Source of the DNA: Cloacibacillus evryensis DSM 19522
GTDB lineage: Bacteria; Synergistota; Synergistia; Synergistales; Synergistaceae
Length of the DNA stretch: 64,000 nucleotides
NCBI RefSeq assembly: GCF_000585335.1
Contig: NZ_KK073872.1
Coordinates: 2,533,283 to 2,597,282, forward strand
Direction: 5' to 3'
The notes under the pieces are model-generated. The model ran no database searches and was not told the origin of the DNA. It worked only from the letters and a program-made list of their open reading frames with translations. Positions 8,271-16,239 of this stretch are shown in pieces (position 1 is the first letter of the stretch; every line of letters starts with the position of its first letter). The position numbers were made by a program, and so were the translations under genes.

Positions 8271-9026
8271 TCACGCACCGCAGGCGGCGAGCACGCGCCG
8301 CGCAAGTTCGCGGTACTCCTCCGCCATCGGGCTGTCGGGAAAGGCTTCCAGCACCGTCTGGCGGCGCTCCTCCGCCTGCTGGACGACCGGACTGAAATTC
8401 AGCGCGCCGATCACCTTCGACGCCACATCGGAGGCCAGCTCCGCCGCCTTCTCCTCCTCGCGCGGCACATTGCGGCGGTTCAAAATCACGCCGCCGAGCG
8501 TCGCGTAGCCGCGCGAACGAAAATTGGCGACCGCTTCGGCGATGTTGGCCGCCGCGTGGATCGCCATATTCTCGCCGGAGGTGACGACGAAAACCTTTTC
8601 GGCGTAGCCTTCGCGTATCGGCATCGCAAAACCGCCGCATACCACGTCGCCAAGCACGTCGTAGATCACCGCGTCGGGGCGGTATATCTCAAAAGCCCGC
8701 TTCTCCTTCAGCTTCTCCATCGCGGCGATGATGCCGCGCCCGGCACAGCCGAGCCCGGGCGCGGGACCGCCCGCCTCCGCACAGAGCACGCCCGCGAACC
8801 CCGGCGTCACCATCTCTTCAAGCGTAAGCGCCTCGCCCCTGCTCCTGATCAGTTCGAGCACGGTCGGCACATCCCTGCCGCCGCGCAGGTTCACCGTCGA
8901 ATCGGCCTTCGGGTCGCAGCCGATCTGCATCACACGCATCCCCGACTGCGCGAAAGCCGCCGCGATATTTGAAGCCGTCGTCGACTTGCCGATACCGCCC
9001 TTGCCGTAAATTGCGATCTTTATCAT
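8271..9026 (-). CDS. NifH/BchL/CfbC-like ATP-dependent iron-sulfur reductase
   Basis: 251 residues. P-loop GKGGIGKST (8-16), switch region GCDPKADST (36-44), and both [4Fe-4S] ligands of the NifH family: C94 in GLGCAGRG and C130 in GDVVCGGF. It should be a homodimer with one bridging cluster that hydrolyses ATP to reduce the component-1-like complex. The ATG at 9026 is chosen because AGGGG lies 8 nt upstream; a GTG at 9035 is too close to that site. It is the first gene of the six-gene operon ending at 2632 and sits 15 nt behind a terminator-like hairpin. C94, C130 and the P-loop indicate an active reductase. Confidence 0.92.
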   Translation of the reverse strand: MIKIAIYGKGGIGKSTTASNIAAAFAQSGMRVMQIGCDPKADSTVNLRGGRDVPTVLELIRSRGEALTLEEMVTPGFAGVLCAEAGGPAPGLGCAGRGIIAAMEKLKEKRAFEIYRPDAVIYDVLGDVVCGGFAMPIREGYAEKVFVVTSGENMAIHAAANIAEAVANFRSRGYATLGGVILNRRNVPREEEKAAELASDVASKVIGALNFSPVVQQAEERRQTVLEAFPDSPMAEEYRELARRVLAACGA

Positions 9027-9041
9027 CTTCCACACCCCTGC

Positions 9042-9080
9042 AAAAAAATAAAAAACCCTCCGCCCGCCGGACAGAAGGAG
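9042..9080 (-). terminator. Intrinsic terminator/attenuator in leader of the nitrogenase-like operon
   Basis: On the minus strand CTCCTTCTGTCC, a GGC loop and GGGCGGAGGG form a stem of about ten pairs with one bulge, followed by TTTTTTATTTTTTT. It ends only a few bases before the AGGGG ribosome site of the NifH-like gene, with no other gene between, so it probably controls read-through. A GAAGG stretch upstream (within 9121-9131) could pair with CCTTC of the stem as an antiterminator. Confidence 0.65.
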
Positions 9081-9127
9081 ACAACGGAAACCGCCTGGGA
9101 ATCCATCTCTTTTTATGTTACGCCTTC

Positions 9128-9161
9128 CGACTCCGAACGAATCATCGTCAACTCAGAACGA
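9128..9161 (-). promoter_or_regulatory. Two direct repeats 21 bp apart upstream of the nitrogenase-like operon
   Basis: On the plus strand CGACTCCGAACGA (9128-9140) and CAACTCAGAACGA (9149-9161) match at 11 of 13 positions and start exactly 21 bp apart, two helical turns. This suits a tandem regulator site. A weak promoter-like TTGTGC-16-TATAAA lies just upstream on the minus strand. Confidence 0.4.
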
Positions 9162-9478
9162 TTTTATTTAACTTTATACTGCAGGTGAATCTTAGCACAA
9201 GACCGGAATAGGAGCAATAGTCTAATATATACTCCTGCATGGCAGAAGCATCGAGCTTTTCAATAAAAACATTGGACAGACCGCGGCTAACATTTACAGA
9301 AGGAAAACCGCAGTATTTTTCTAATACAATAAAATAAGTTTGCCCTGTTAATAAGCCGCATATACGGAGCATAACACATATACGCGGCTCCCATACGGGC
9401 TAAAGAAAAAATATCGACCGGCAAAATGACATATTGATCGCAGCCGAAGCATAAGGCGCCAAGTTACGATAATAAGAT
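9162..9478. other. Intergenic region, no supported gene
   Basis: AT-rich stretch between the nitrogenase-like operon and the Wzz-like gene. A 74-codon minus-strand reading (9148-9372) has no ribosome site and resembles nothing known to me. No clear riboswitch consensus was recognised. It probably carries the operon promoter and upstream control sites. Confidence 0.4.
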
Positions 9479-10801
9479 CTACGCCTCCTGTTCCCGCTTC
9501 TTAGAGATCATCTCCGTAAGCAGGGCCGCCGTGATCCCCATAAAAAGGCCAAGCAGGCCGGCCAGGCAGAGAATCTTTAACCCTCCGCGCGATACCGGTT
9601 TGCGCGGCAAGATAGGTTTTTCAACTATTTTGATTGGGTCTGTAGCCTCAACGGTGGTTATGCGCGACAGCTGATATTTTTTTGAAAGGTCAACATATGA
9701 ATCCTGCAATGTCTTTTTTTCCCGCTGCAGGCGTTCCACCTCTTTCTCCATTTCAAGCAACTTTGCATACATAATGGCATGTTCTTTTTTCAGGCTGGCC
9801 ATCTTTATCTTAAGATCTTTTGTTGAAGCGTTGAGCGCTGATATCTCTAACTCTGTATTTGCTAAAGTCGTCTTAAGATATAAATACTGATCATTGAGCA
9901 TCTCTTCCTCTATATTAAGCTCACGCAAACTCTTGACTTCGGCCCCGTTGAGGTTCTTGGAGAGAAAATTCCAAAGAGCCTCTTTACTCATCCCCTTAGA
10001 AAGCGATTTTGTCTCTTTTTCAAGAGCGAGAAGTTTTTTCGCAGCCTTCGCTTTGGCCTCAAGAGGCGGCAGAGAGGTAATATCTTTGTTGTATTTTGAG
10101 AGGAACTCAGAATATAGTCCCTCTGTCGTCTGTATCTGAGCCTTCAACATTGGGACGGAGTTCCCCCTTTGATAGGCTAACAACTGATCCTCCGTTTTTT
10201 CCAAATCTTCCTTAACGGTCTTTACCGACTCGCCGATGAACTCAAATGAGGAGCCTGCCCGATCGACGAAGTGCTGGGCGTTGCGCTTGATGAAGAGGGA
10301 GCTCCAGATATTCAGCGTGCTCATCGCCTTTTTAGGGTCTTTGTCTTTGAAGGAGACCGTCATCGTCATCTGATTCGGTATTTCCTTGGAAGATTCCGAT
10401 GACTTTGCAAGCTGTACCTTCATCCTTTTGCGCATATCGTCCGTCGAGGGACGCCCCTCGGCCCCTATGTCGGAATAGGCTAAGTTTATAACGTCGTCCA
10501 GCAAATCTTCCGCCGTCGCGAGGGTTATGTATGTATCAGGGGTAAGCATAACGCCGCCCCTGCTCTCATTGTCGAGCTCGGAGGGAATAGGAGGCAAAAA
10601 GAGCAAGGTGGCACGGCTCTCGTAGGCCCTTGGCGTAGCCATCAGATAGGCAATGGCTCCAATAAGGCAAATTGCAACAAGAGCCCCGATCAGCCTCTTA
10701 TGTTTCCACAAAGAATCGATTATATCGACCAGGTCTATCTCCGAATCATCGCGCCAACCGTCAAAATCATTGCGTATGGCAGGATGCAGTTCCTTTTCCA
10801 T
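9479..10801 (-). CDS. Wzz-like polysaccharide chain-length determinant (co-polymerase) protein
   Basis: 440 residues with the Wzz/GNVR architecture: N-terminal cytoplasmic EIDLVDIIDSLWKHKR, transmembrane helix about residues 34-53, a long periplasmic coiled-coil domain rich in Lys/Glu, a proline-rich IVEKPILPRKPVSR before the second helix (about 405-430), and a short KKREQEA tail. There is no tyrosine-kinase domain. Such proteins set polysaccharide chain length by oligomerising at the inner membrane. No glycosyltransferase or polymerase gene lies nearby, so it is an orphan here. The ATG at 10801 has AAGGGG nine bases upstream. The divergent XRE regulator gene suggests control. Confidence 0.85.
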   Translation of the reverse strand: MEKELHPAIRNDFDGWRDDSEIDLVDIIDSLWKHKRLIGALVAICLIGAIAYLMATPRAYESRATLLFLPPIPSELDNESRGGVMLTPDTYITLATAEDLLDDVINLAYSDIGAEGRPSTDDMRKRMKVQLAKSSESSKEIPNQMTMTVSFKDKDPKKAMSTLNIWSSLFIKRNAQHFVDRAGSSFEFIGESVKTVKEDLEKTEDQLLAYQRGNSVPMLKAQIQTTEGLYSEFLSKYNKDITSLPPLEAKAKAAKKLLALEKETKSLSKGMSKEALWNFLSKNLNGAEVKSLRELNIEEEMLNDQYLYLKTTLANTELEISALNASTKDLKIKMASLKKEHAIMYAKLLEMEKEVERLQREKKTLQDSYVDLSKKYQLSRITTVEATDPIKIVEKPILPRKPVSRGGLKILCLAGLLGLFMGITAALLTEMISKKREQEA

Positions 10802-10905
10802 AAAAATCCGCCCCTTTAAGAAAAACCCTTTTATTTCGTCAATGCGATCCTGATGGAGTTGCAATAAATACCAACCGCATTATTAGGTAATTTTTGTCGT
10901 TTGTC

Positions 10906-10980
10906 AATAACTTACTTTATTTATTTGAAGGTATTTTATTACAGACAATAACAGCTCGTATTTGTAAGGTATTTCTTACA
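10906..10980. promoter_or_regulatory. Repeated operator-like sites between wzz-like and XRE genes
   Basis: GAAGGTATTTTATTACA (10927-10943) and GTAAGGTATTTCTTACA (10964-10980) are 17-bp direct repeats 37 bp apart; the second holds the dyad GTAAG-GTATTT-CTTAC. A shorter inverted copy, AATAACTTAC, is at 10906-10915. The second copy ends two bases before the XRE ribosome site, which suits autorepression by the XRE protein. Confidence 0.5.
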
Positions 10981-10996
10981 TAGGAGTGATAGACGT

Positions 10997-11344
10997 TTGA
11001 CAATTGGAAGCAGGATAAAGGAAGTGCGTAAACTTAACAGAATGACCCAGGAAAAGCTCGCGGAACTGCTCGGCGTTTCGCGGGTAACGATCTCTTCGTG
11101 GGAGAATGACGAAAACGCTCCCACTGTGGACAATATCATTTACCTCTCCGAGACATTCCGCGTATCGACGGACTATTTATTGAAGGGCGTTATCGATCCC
11201 GGCAACGAAAAACCGGTAAAGGCATCAGCGCCGGGGCAAGATGACATCTTTCTTAATTTATTCCAAGCCTTCAGCCCGGTCGAGCGCGACGAAGTTATAA
11301 AGTTCATGCGTTATCAGGAATTTTTGTCAAAAGGAAAGTCATGA
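10997..11344 (+). CDS. XRE-family helix-turn-helix transcriptional regulator
   Basis: 115 residues. Residues 4-60 form a Cro/CI-type HTH: IGSRIKEVRKLNRMTQEKLA, then GVSRVTISSWEN as the recognition helix region. The C-terminal half (65-115) is a short extension, SPVERDEVIKFMRYQEFL. It starts at TTG 10997, supported by AGGAGTG (10982-10988) at 8-nt spacing; there is no ATG at a suitable position. It is divergent from the Wzz-like gene with repeated sites between them, so it probably represses itself and perhaps that gene. A strong terminator follows. Confidence 0.88.
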   Translation: MTIGSRIKEVRKLNRMTQEKLAELLGVSRVTISSWENDENAPTVDNIIYLSETFRVSTDYLLKGVIDPGNEKPVKASAPGQDDIFLNLFQAFSPVERDEVIKFMRYQEFLSKGKS

Positions 11345-11360
11345 TCATAAATCGTCTTTG

Positions 11361-11406
11361 AAAGAGGCAGGGGCGACCGCCTAGATGACGGTGCCCCTGC
11401 CTCTTT
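11361..11406. terminator. Bidirectional intrinsic terminator
   Basis: AAAGAGGCAGGGGC (11361-11374) and GCCCCTGCCTCTTT (11393-11406) are perfectly complementary over 14 bp, with A- and T-ends on both sides. It separates the convergent XRE and panC genes. Confidence 0.85.
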
Positions 11407-11451
11407 ATCTTTCTGCCGCCTGTTTCCCCACGGCCCGGCCGGGGCGGTTTC

Positions 11452-12297
11452 CTATTCTATAATAAAATTATCTATCAGCCGCGTAGCGCCGATATAGACG
11501 GCGACGGCACACATTACGGGCCCTTCGATGACGCTCTGCGGCCGGACGGTTCCGGGATGCACGACCGCCGTGTAATCGATGCGCGCAAGCGGTTCGGCCT
11601 CGATATGCCCGCGAACGGCGGCGATCACCGCCTCTGGCGCGGTCTCACCAGCTTCTATAAGCAAACGCCCCGCCTCTAATCCCCGGGAAAGGCAGAGCGC
11701 CGCGCGCCGTTCGTCGCCGTTCAGGTAGCGATTGCGCGAGCTCATCGCCAGCCCGTCTTCCTCACGCACGATAGGACAGCCGACTATCTCCACCGTGATG
11801 TTCAGATCGCTTACCATACGGCGGACGACGGCCAGCTGCTGGGCATCCTTTTGACCAAAATAGGCCCGATCCGGAAGGACTATATTTAAGAGCTTCGCCA
11901 CGACCGTGCAGACTCCGCTGAAATGCACGGGGCGGCTCGCGCCGCAGAGCCCCTCTTTCGGCCCGTCGCTCATATCTATATAGCAGCAAAAACCCCCGGG
12001 ATACATCTCTTCCGGTTCCGGATTGAAGATCAGATGCGCGCCGTTGGCGGCGCACACAGCCTTATCACGTTCTATGTCGCGCGGGTAGCGCGCCAGATCT
12101 TCTGTCGGCCCGAATTGCGTGGGGTTTACAAAGACGCTCACCGCCACGCGGTCGTTTTCACGCGCCGCCGCGCGTATGAGGCTTGCGTGCCCTTCGTGCA
12201 GATAGCCCATCGTGGGAACGAGCCCTACTGTAAGCCCCTCCGCGCGCCACTCCTCGACCTGGCGGCGTACTTCGTCTATCTTCTTAAAAAGCTTCAT
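11452..12297 (-). CDS. panC: Pantoate--beta-alanine ligase
   Basis: Joins pantoate and beta-alanine with ATP to make pantothenate, in the cytoplasm. 281 residues, normal length. Visible motifs: PTMGYLHEGHASLI (HxGH nucleotidyl site), SVFVNPTQFGPTEDL, FGQKDAQQL and the KMSKS-like AMSSRNRYL. The ATG at 12297 overlaps the panB stop by one base (TGATG), and panB, panC and panG are a single minus-strand operon. An upstream TTG at 12300 is unlikely. No panD is seen in the window. Confidence 0.97.
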   Translation of the reverse strand: MKLFKKIDEVRRQVEEWRAEGLTVGLVPTMGYLHEGHASLIRAAARENDRVAVSVFVNPTQFGPTEDLARYPRDIERDKAVCAANGAHLIFNPEPEEMYPGGFCCYIDMSDGPKEGLCGASRPVHFSGVCTVVAKLLNIVLPDRAYFGQKDAQQLAVVRRMVSDLNITVEIVGCPIVREEDGLAMSSRNRYLNGDERRAALCLSRGLEAGRLLIEAGETAPEAVIAAVRGHIEAEPLARIDYTAVVHPGTVRPQSVIEGPVMCAVAVYIGATRLIDNFIIE

Positions 12298-13148
12298 CAA
12301 TATTTACCCGCCTTTGACATCTCTTCCACCTGGGAGAGAACTTCGTCCGGCATCTTGAAAGAATGCTCCTCCGTCGGGAAAGAGCCGGCCTTTACTTCAT
12401 CGATATAGCCGCGGAACCCCTGACGCATCACTTCGCCCGCGTCGGCGAACCTCCGGACGAACTTGGGACACATATCGCTGTAGAGCGCCAGCATGTCCTG
12501 ATAGACCAATACCTGGCCGTCACAGCCGGCTCCAGCGCCGATGCCGATAGTGGGGATCGAGAGCCGCCGCGATATCCATTCGGCAAGCTTCGCGGGGATA
12601 CACTCAAGCACAAGAGCAAAAGCCCCCGCCTCTTCTACCGCGAGGGCGTCAAGCAAAAGCCCGTGCGCGGCCTCCGCCTCCCGGGCCTGGACCTTATAGC
12701 CGCCCAGCGCGTTCACGGACTGCGGCGTCAGCCCCAGATGCGCCATCACCGGGATAGAGGCGCGCGTAATGGCGGAGATCTGCCCGCAAACCTCCCTGCC
12801 GCCCTCGAGCTTGACCGCCTGCGCTCCGCCCTCCTGCATCAGCCGTCCGGCGTTGCGCACCGCATCCTCTGCGGAAACCTGATAAGACATAAAAGGCATA
12901 TCCGCGACGACCAGCGCGTTTTTCGCGCCGCGAGCCACCGCCTTAGTGTGGTGAAGCATATCCGCCATCGTTACGGGAATGGTACTGTCGTAGCCAAGCA
13001 TTACCATACCGAGAGAATCACCAACCAGCAGACACTCTATTCCTGCCTCATCCATTATCTTAGCGGTAGAATAATCATAGGCGGTGAGCATTGTTATCTT
13101 GTCGCCTTTTTGCTTCTGCTCCTTCAGAGTCAGCACCGTTGTTTTCAT
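12297..13148 (-). CDS. panB: 3-methyl-2-oxobutanoate hydroxymethyltransferase (ketopantoate synthase)
   Basis: Transfers a one-carbon unit from methylene-THF to 2-oxoisovalerate, giving ketopantoate. 283 residues. Family blocks: [40 protein letters not shown] (metal-binding Asp), [21 protein letters not shown] and [16 protein letters not shown]. The start overlaps the stop of the upstream reductase gene (ATGA at 13145-13148), so the two are coupled. Confidence 0.97.
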   Translation of the reverse strand: MKTTVLTLKEQKQKGDKITMLTAYDYSTAKIMDEAGIECLLVGDSLGMVMLGYDSTIPVTMADMLHHTKAVARGAKNALVVADMPFMSYQVSAEDAVRNAGRLMQEGGAQAVKLEGGREVCGQISAITRASIPVMAHLGLTPQSVNALGGYKVQAREAEAAHGLLLDALAVEEAGAFALVLECIPAKLAEWISRRLSIPTIGIGAGAGCDGQVLVYQDMLALYSDMCPKFVRRFADAGEVMRQGFRGYIDEVKAGSFPTEEHSFKMPDEVLSQVEEMSKAGKY

Positions 13149-13984
13149 GCGCGCAGCACCTCTTTCATTTTTGTGTAGTCCCTTTTAGGGTTCTTCTTAT
13201 GCGCAAGCGCGAGAGTCTCGCGCGACAGAAGCCGGTAAAGCTCGGCGGTTCGCCCGTCAAGCGCCTCAAGGTGACGGCGCACCGTCTCGCAGTCGCCTCG
13301 TTCAATAGGGCCGGTAAGTGCGCGCACAGGCCCCAGCCGCCCGACGTTGGCGGCGTTTTCCGTGAAAAGGTACCTCCAGGCGTTCTCAGAAAAGTCCTCA
13401 TCCAGTCCGCATTCGGCAAAGAGCCGCGTTGCGGCGCCGGTCAGCGCGGCGGCAAAATTGCTGCAGAAGACGGCGGCGGCGTGATATTTGGCCTTCTGCT
13501 CCGGCTCTATCCGCCGTACGCGGTTCCCAATCAGCGACAGCAGCCGGCCGATGGACGGATGTTCACCGGCTCCCTCGAGCGTAAAACATACCTCGTCCAT
13601 CTTTTCAAAATTTTCCGTGACCGCGCAGAGCGGGTGCAGCGAATAACCGCAGGCCCCCGCAGCCTCGATCCCGGCGAATATTCGCGAACTGTGCAGCCCG
13701 CTGCAATGACAGACGGCCTTTCCCTCCAGCGGGAAAGCTCTCAACCCCTCCCATACCGCCGCGAGCGCGTCGTCGGGAACGGTGAGAAAGATAACGCCGC
13801 CGCGCCCGGCGACCTCAGCCAACGACAGCGCCGCCGTACCGGTCCACCGCGCGGCCGCCGCGGCGCTCTCTTCACGGCGGCTGCTATAACCGCAAACCGG
13901 GAGGCCGCGCCGCATAAAATAGCGGCCCAGCGCGCGGCCGACCTTACCCGCACCGACAAACCCCACAGAAAAATGTTCCGCCAC
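13145..13984 (-). CDS. panG: Rossmann/DUF2520 protein, probable PanG-type ketopantoate reductase
   Basis: 279 residues: N-terminal NAD(P)-binding fold ([17 protein letters not shown]; glycine-rich GxGxxG) followed by a helical DUF2520 domain ([36 protein letters not shown]). It is the first gene of an operon with panB and panC and no PanE is present. PanG, a DUF2520 protein, is a described alternative ketopantoate reductase, so this gene likely completes pantoate synthesis using NADPH. A GTG at 13984 is chosen because GAGGT lies 7 nt upstream; the GTG at 13993 overlaps that site. Position and family agree, but activity is inferred. Confidence 0.8.
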   Translation of the reverse strand: MAEHFSVGFVGAGKVGRALGRYFMRRGLPVCGYSSRREESAAAAARWTGTAALSLAEVAGRGGVIFLTVPDDALAAVWEGLRAFPLEGKAVCHCSGLHSSRIFAGIEAAGACGYSLHPLCAVTENFEKMDEVCFTLEGAGEHPSIGRLLSLIGNRVRRIEPEQKAKYHAAAVFCSNFAAALTGAATRLFAECGLDEDFSENAWRYLFTENAANVGRLGPVRALTGPIERGDCETVRRHLEALDGRTAELYRLLSRETLALAHKKNPKRDYTKMKEVLRA

Positions 13985-14012
13985 GTTTAACACCTCAAAA
14001 AGCTTGACTTAA

Positions 14013-14062
14013 TGACATGCGTGTCATAAAATGGGTTATATCATTAAATGACATGCGTGTCA
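14013..14062. promoter_or_regulatory. Two identical TetR-type operators
   Basis: The palindrome TGACATGCGTGTCA occurs at 14013-14026 and 14049-14062, 36 bp apart centre to centre, both flanked by TTAA-like bases. They lie between the panGBC operon and the divergent TetR gene, which is positioned to control both. Confidence 0.8.
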
Positions 14063-14086
14063 ATAAATTTATGCAGGAGGCCGATC

Positions 14087-14683
14087 ATGGCAAGGACACC
14101 AAACGAAGAACGCCGGCGGCTTAAACTTGAAACGATCCTTGAGTGCGCGTGCGCCGTCTTTTGCCGTAAAGGATTCAACAGTGTAACGATGAAGGACATC
14201 GTCGACGAATGCGGGATCAGCAGAGGCGGCATCTATCTCTACTATCATTCGGTCGAGGAGGTCTTCGTCGCCGCCGCCAAATATCATACGAAACGCAAAT
14301 ACGACGGCATCTGCAAGCTGGTTGGCACGGGCATCCCCTTCGGCGAATTGCTTGATTCCTACTTTGCGACACAGAAAGAGCGCTTCCTGCACATGGAGAA
14401 CAGCATCCTGCTGGCTACCTACGAATACTTCTTTACACATCGCGGGCCGGAGGACAGGGCCTTGCAGCAGTCGCTTGTCAGCAGCCTGCACGACACGATC
14501 GCCGAGATATTGAACCTCGGCGCGAGACAGGGAGTTCTGGCGGACAAAGGCCTGCCGGAGCTCACGGAGAATTTTCTATTTGTATTTGAGGGGATGAGCG
14601 TGCTCGCGCTGCTCGGAGGCATCAGCGAAGAGCGGATCGACAGACAGCTCGCGCTGATGAGGTCGCAGCTGCCTTTGAAATGA
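14087..14683 (+). CDS. TetR-family transcriptional regulator
   Basis: 198 residues. N-terminal HTH: ILECACAVFCRKGFNSVTMK, DIVDECGISRGGIYLYY, the classic TetR pattern, then a helical ligand domain of about 140 residues. The ATG at 14087 is chosen for AGGAGG (14075-14080) six bases before it; an earlier in-frame start would read through the operator. It is divergent from panGBC, with two palindromic operators between. It may tune pantothenate synthesis, unusual for a TetR protein, or only itself. The ligand is unknown. Confidence 0.9.
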   Translation: MARTPNEERRRLKLETILECACAVFCRKGFNSVTMKDIVDECGISRGGIYLYYHSVEEVFVAAAKYHTKRKYDGICKLVGTGIPFGELLDSYFATQKERFLHMENSILLATYEYFFTHRGPEDRALQQSLVSSLHDTIAEILNLGARQGVLADKGLPELTENFLFVFEGMSVLALLGGISEERIDRQLALMRSQLPLK

Positions 14684-14777
14684 ATCCCGATCTTGAATAT
14701 TCAAAACGGTCATGATAATGCGAAATTACCGTCTTGGGCGGTTATCTCCTTGAGGCTCGACGCCCAAGGCAAATGCG

Positions 14778-14822
14778 CAAAAAGAGACTACCGGAAATAC
14801 CGTATCTCCGGATAGCCTCTTA
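14778..14822 (-). terminator. Terminator after PF12897-type aminotransferase gene
   Basis: On the minus strand AAGAGGCTATCCGGA pairs with TCCGGTAGTCTCTT around an 11-nt loop, followed by TTTTT. A separate inverted repeat, CTTGGGCG/CGCCCAAG (14733-14740 and 14761-14768), lies downstream and may terminate the TetR transcript. Confidence 0.7.
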
Positions 14823-14878
14823 AAAACCGCCGCTCTGTTTATTGCCGCGCCGCGTCAGATTGACGGCAAAAACGAAAC

Positions 14879-16171
14879 TTAGGACGCCAGCTCCGAGATC
14901 CGTTTGTTGATCGTAACAAACTTTGCCACGACGCAGAAAACACGCATGGCTTCTTCCAATACCGCAAGCGACGCCGCGGAGGGAGCGATACGGAGATAAG
15001 TGTCATCCGGGTCCTTGCCATATGGGTGTGTGGCTCCGGCGGTGGTGACAGTTACGCCGTTTTCTTTGCAGGTTTCAAATATTTTTTTCGCGCAGCCCGC
15101 GGGAGCACGGTACATCACAAAATAACCGCCGTCAGGACGTATGCAGTCCCCCGCCCCGACAGGGACAAGCTCTTTTTCAATGGCGTTGATGACGATGTCA
15201 AAACGCGGGCGCAATATGGCGGCGTGCTTGGCCATTATGCGCATGATATTTTCTTTATTTTTCAGGAAACGCGCGTGGCGAAGCATATTTACCTTGTCCC
15301 ACCCGGTCCACATGGCGCTCATTCCCTTTATTACATGCTGGATGTTCTCTTTTGAAGCGGCAAAAAGGGCGACTCCGCCGCCGGGAAAGGTCATCTTTGA
15401 AGTTGAGCCGAACATATATACCCGGTTCGGATTACCGGCTTTTTTGCATTCATCGAGAATATTGATTATTTCGACCATCTTATATACGTAGTGTACGGCA
15501 TAGGCGTTATCATAGAAGAGCCGGAAATCACCGGCCGCTGTCTTCATATTCGCCAGGCGTCTGATAGTCTCGTCAGAATATGAGATCCCTGACGGATTTG
15601 AATACTTGGGCACGCACCACATGCCTTTTATCGTTTCATCCTTAGCGGCCAGGTCTTCCACTATATCCATGTCCGGCCCATTCTCTCCAAGAGGGACGGG
15701 GATCATCTCTATATCAAAATATTCGCAGAAACCGAAATGCCTGTCATAGCCGGGAACAGGGCACAGGAATTTGATCTTGGGATAAGCGGACCACGGCTTA
15801 GAGCCGCCGAGGACCCCCTTGCGCATCGAATGGGCGAGTATCTCGCCGATTATGCCCATCGACGAATTTCCCGCGACCATTATTTCGTCCATTTCAACTC
15901 CGAGATACTCCGAGAAGAGTGTTTTCGCTTCGACTATCCCCGTCATGTCACCGCCGTAATTTCGGCAATCCACACCATCCGAAGAGATATTGACCGTTTG
16001 GGAAGTCAGCGTATCCAGCATTTCGTTTGAAACCTCCACCTGCTCGGCGGAAGGTATCCCTCTTGCGATCAGCAGGTTCAAATCTCTCTCTTTATATGCT
16101 TTTAAAATCTCCTCAAGTTTTGCCTGTTCCGCGCGCAATTCCGCTAAATCCATATCTTTGTAGGGCTTCAT
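14879..16171 (-). CDS. PLP-dependent aminotransferase, class I/II fold (PF12897-like)
   Basis: 430 residues. Resembles the aspartate-aminotransferase-like family annotated alanine-glyoxylate aminotransferase: GNSSMGIIGEILAHSMRKG, CPVPGYDRHF, CVPKYSNPSGISYSDETIRR (the N-P pair contacting substrate or cofactor), FYDNAYAVHYVY (Asp/Tyr at the PLP ring) and the Schiff-base lysine in GSTSKMTFPGGG. It is a cytoplasmic amino donor/acceptor transferase with unknown specificity. The ATG at 16171 has GGAGGA ten bases upstream; the more upstream TTG overlaps that site. It lies at the edge of the AT-rich catabolic island and may process amino acids released there. Confidence 0.85.
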   Translation of the reverse strand: MKPYKDMDLAELRAEQAKLEEILKAYKERDLNLLIARGIPSAEQVEVSNEMLDTLTSQTVNISSDGVDCRNYGGDMTGIVEAKTLFSEYLGVEMDEIMVAGNSSMGIIGEILAHSMRKGVLGGSKPWSAYPKIKFLCPVPGYDRHFGFCEYFDIEMIPVPLGENGPDMDIVEDLAAKDETIKGMWCVPKYSNPSGISYSDETIRRLANMKTAAGDFRLFYDNAYAVHYVYKMVEIINILDECKKAGNPNRVYMFGSTSKMTFPGGGVALFAASKENIQHVIKGMSAMWTGWDKVNMLRHARFLKNKENIMRIMAKHAAILRPRFDIVINAIEKELVPVGAGDCIRPDGGYFVMYRAPAGCAKKIFETCKENGVTVTTAGATHPYGKDPDDTYLRIAPSAASLAVLEEAMRVFCVVAKFVTINKRISELAS

Positions 16172-16239
16172 GTTATATGCTTCCTCCAAGTCATGACATT
16201 ACGTTATAAAACTAGATATTCCAATGTATTTTTTACATA

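Noticed and set aside
8269-8640. Upstream extension of the first component-1-like gene
   Set aside because: It overlaps the NifH-like gene and has shadow-frame composition; homologous start near ATG 8268.
2632-9026. True N2-fixing nitrogenase
   Set aside because: Subunits are short, nifB/nifE/nifN/nifV are absent, and motifs fit uncharacterised nitrogenase-like proteins.
9148-9372. 74-codon minus-strand reading upstream of the nitrogenase-like operon
   Set aside because: No ribosome site, no recognisable similarity, and it covers likely regulatory DNA.
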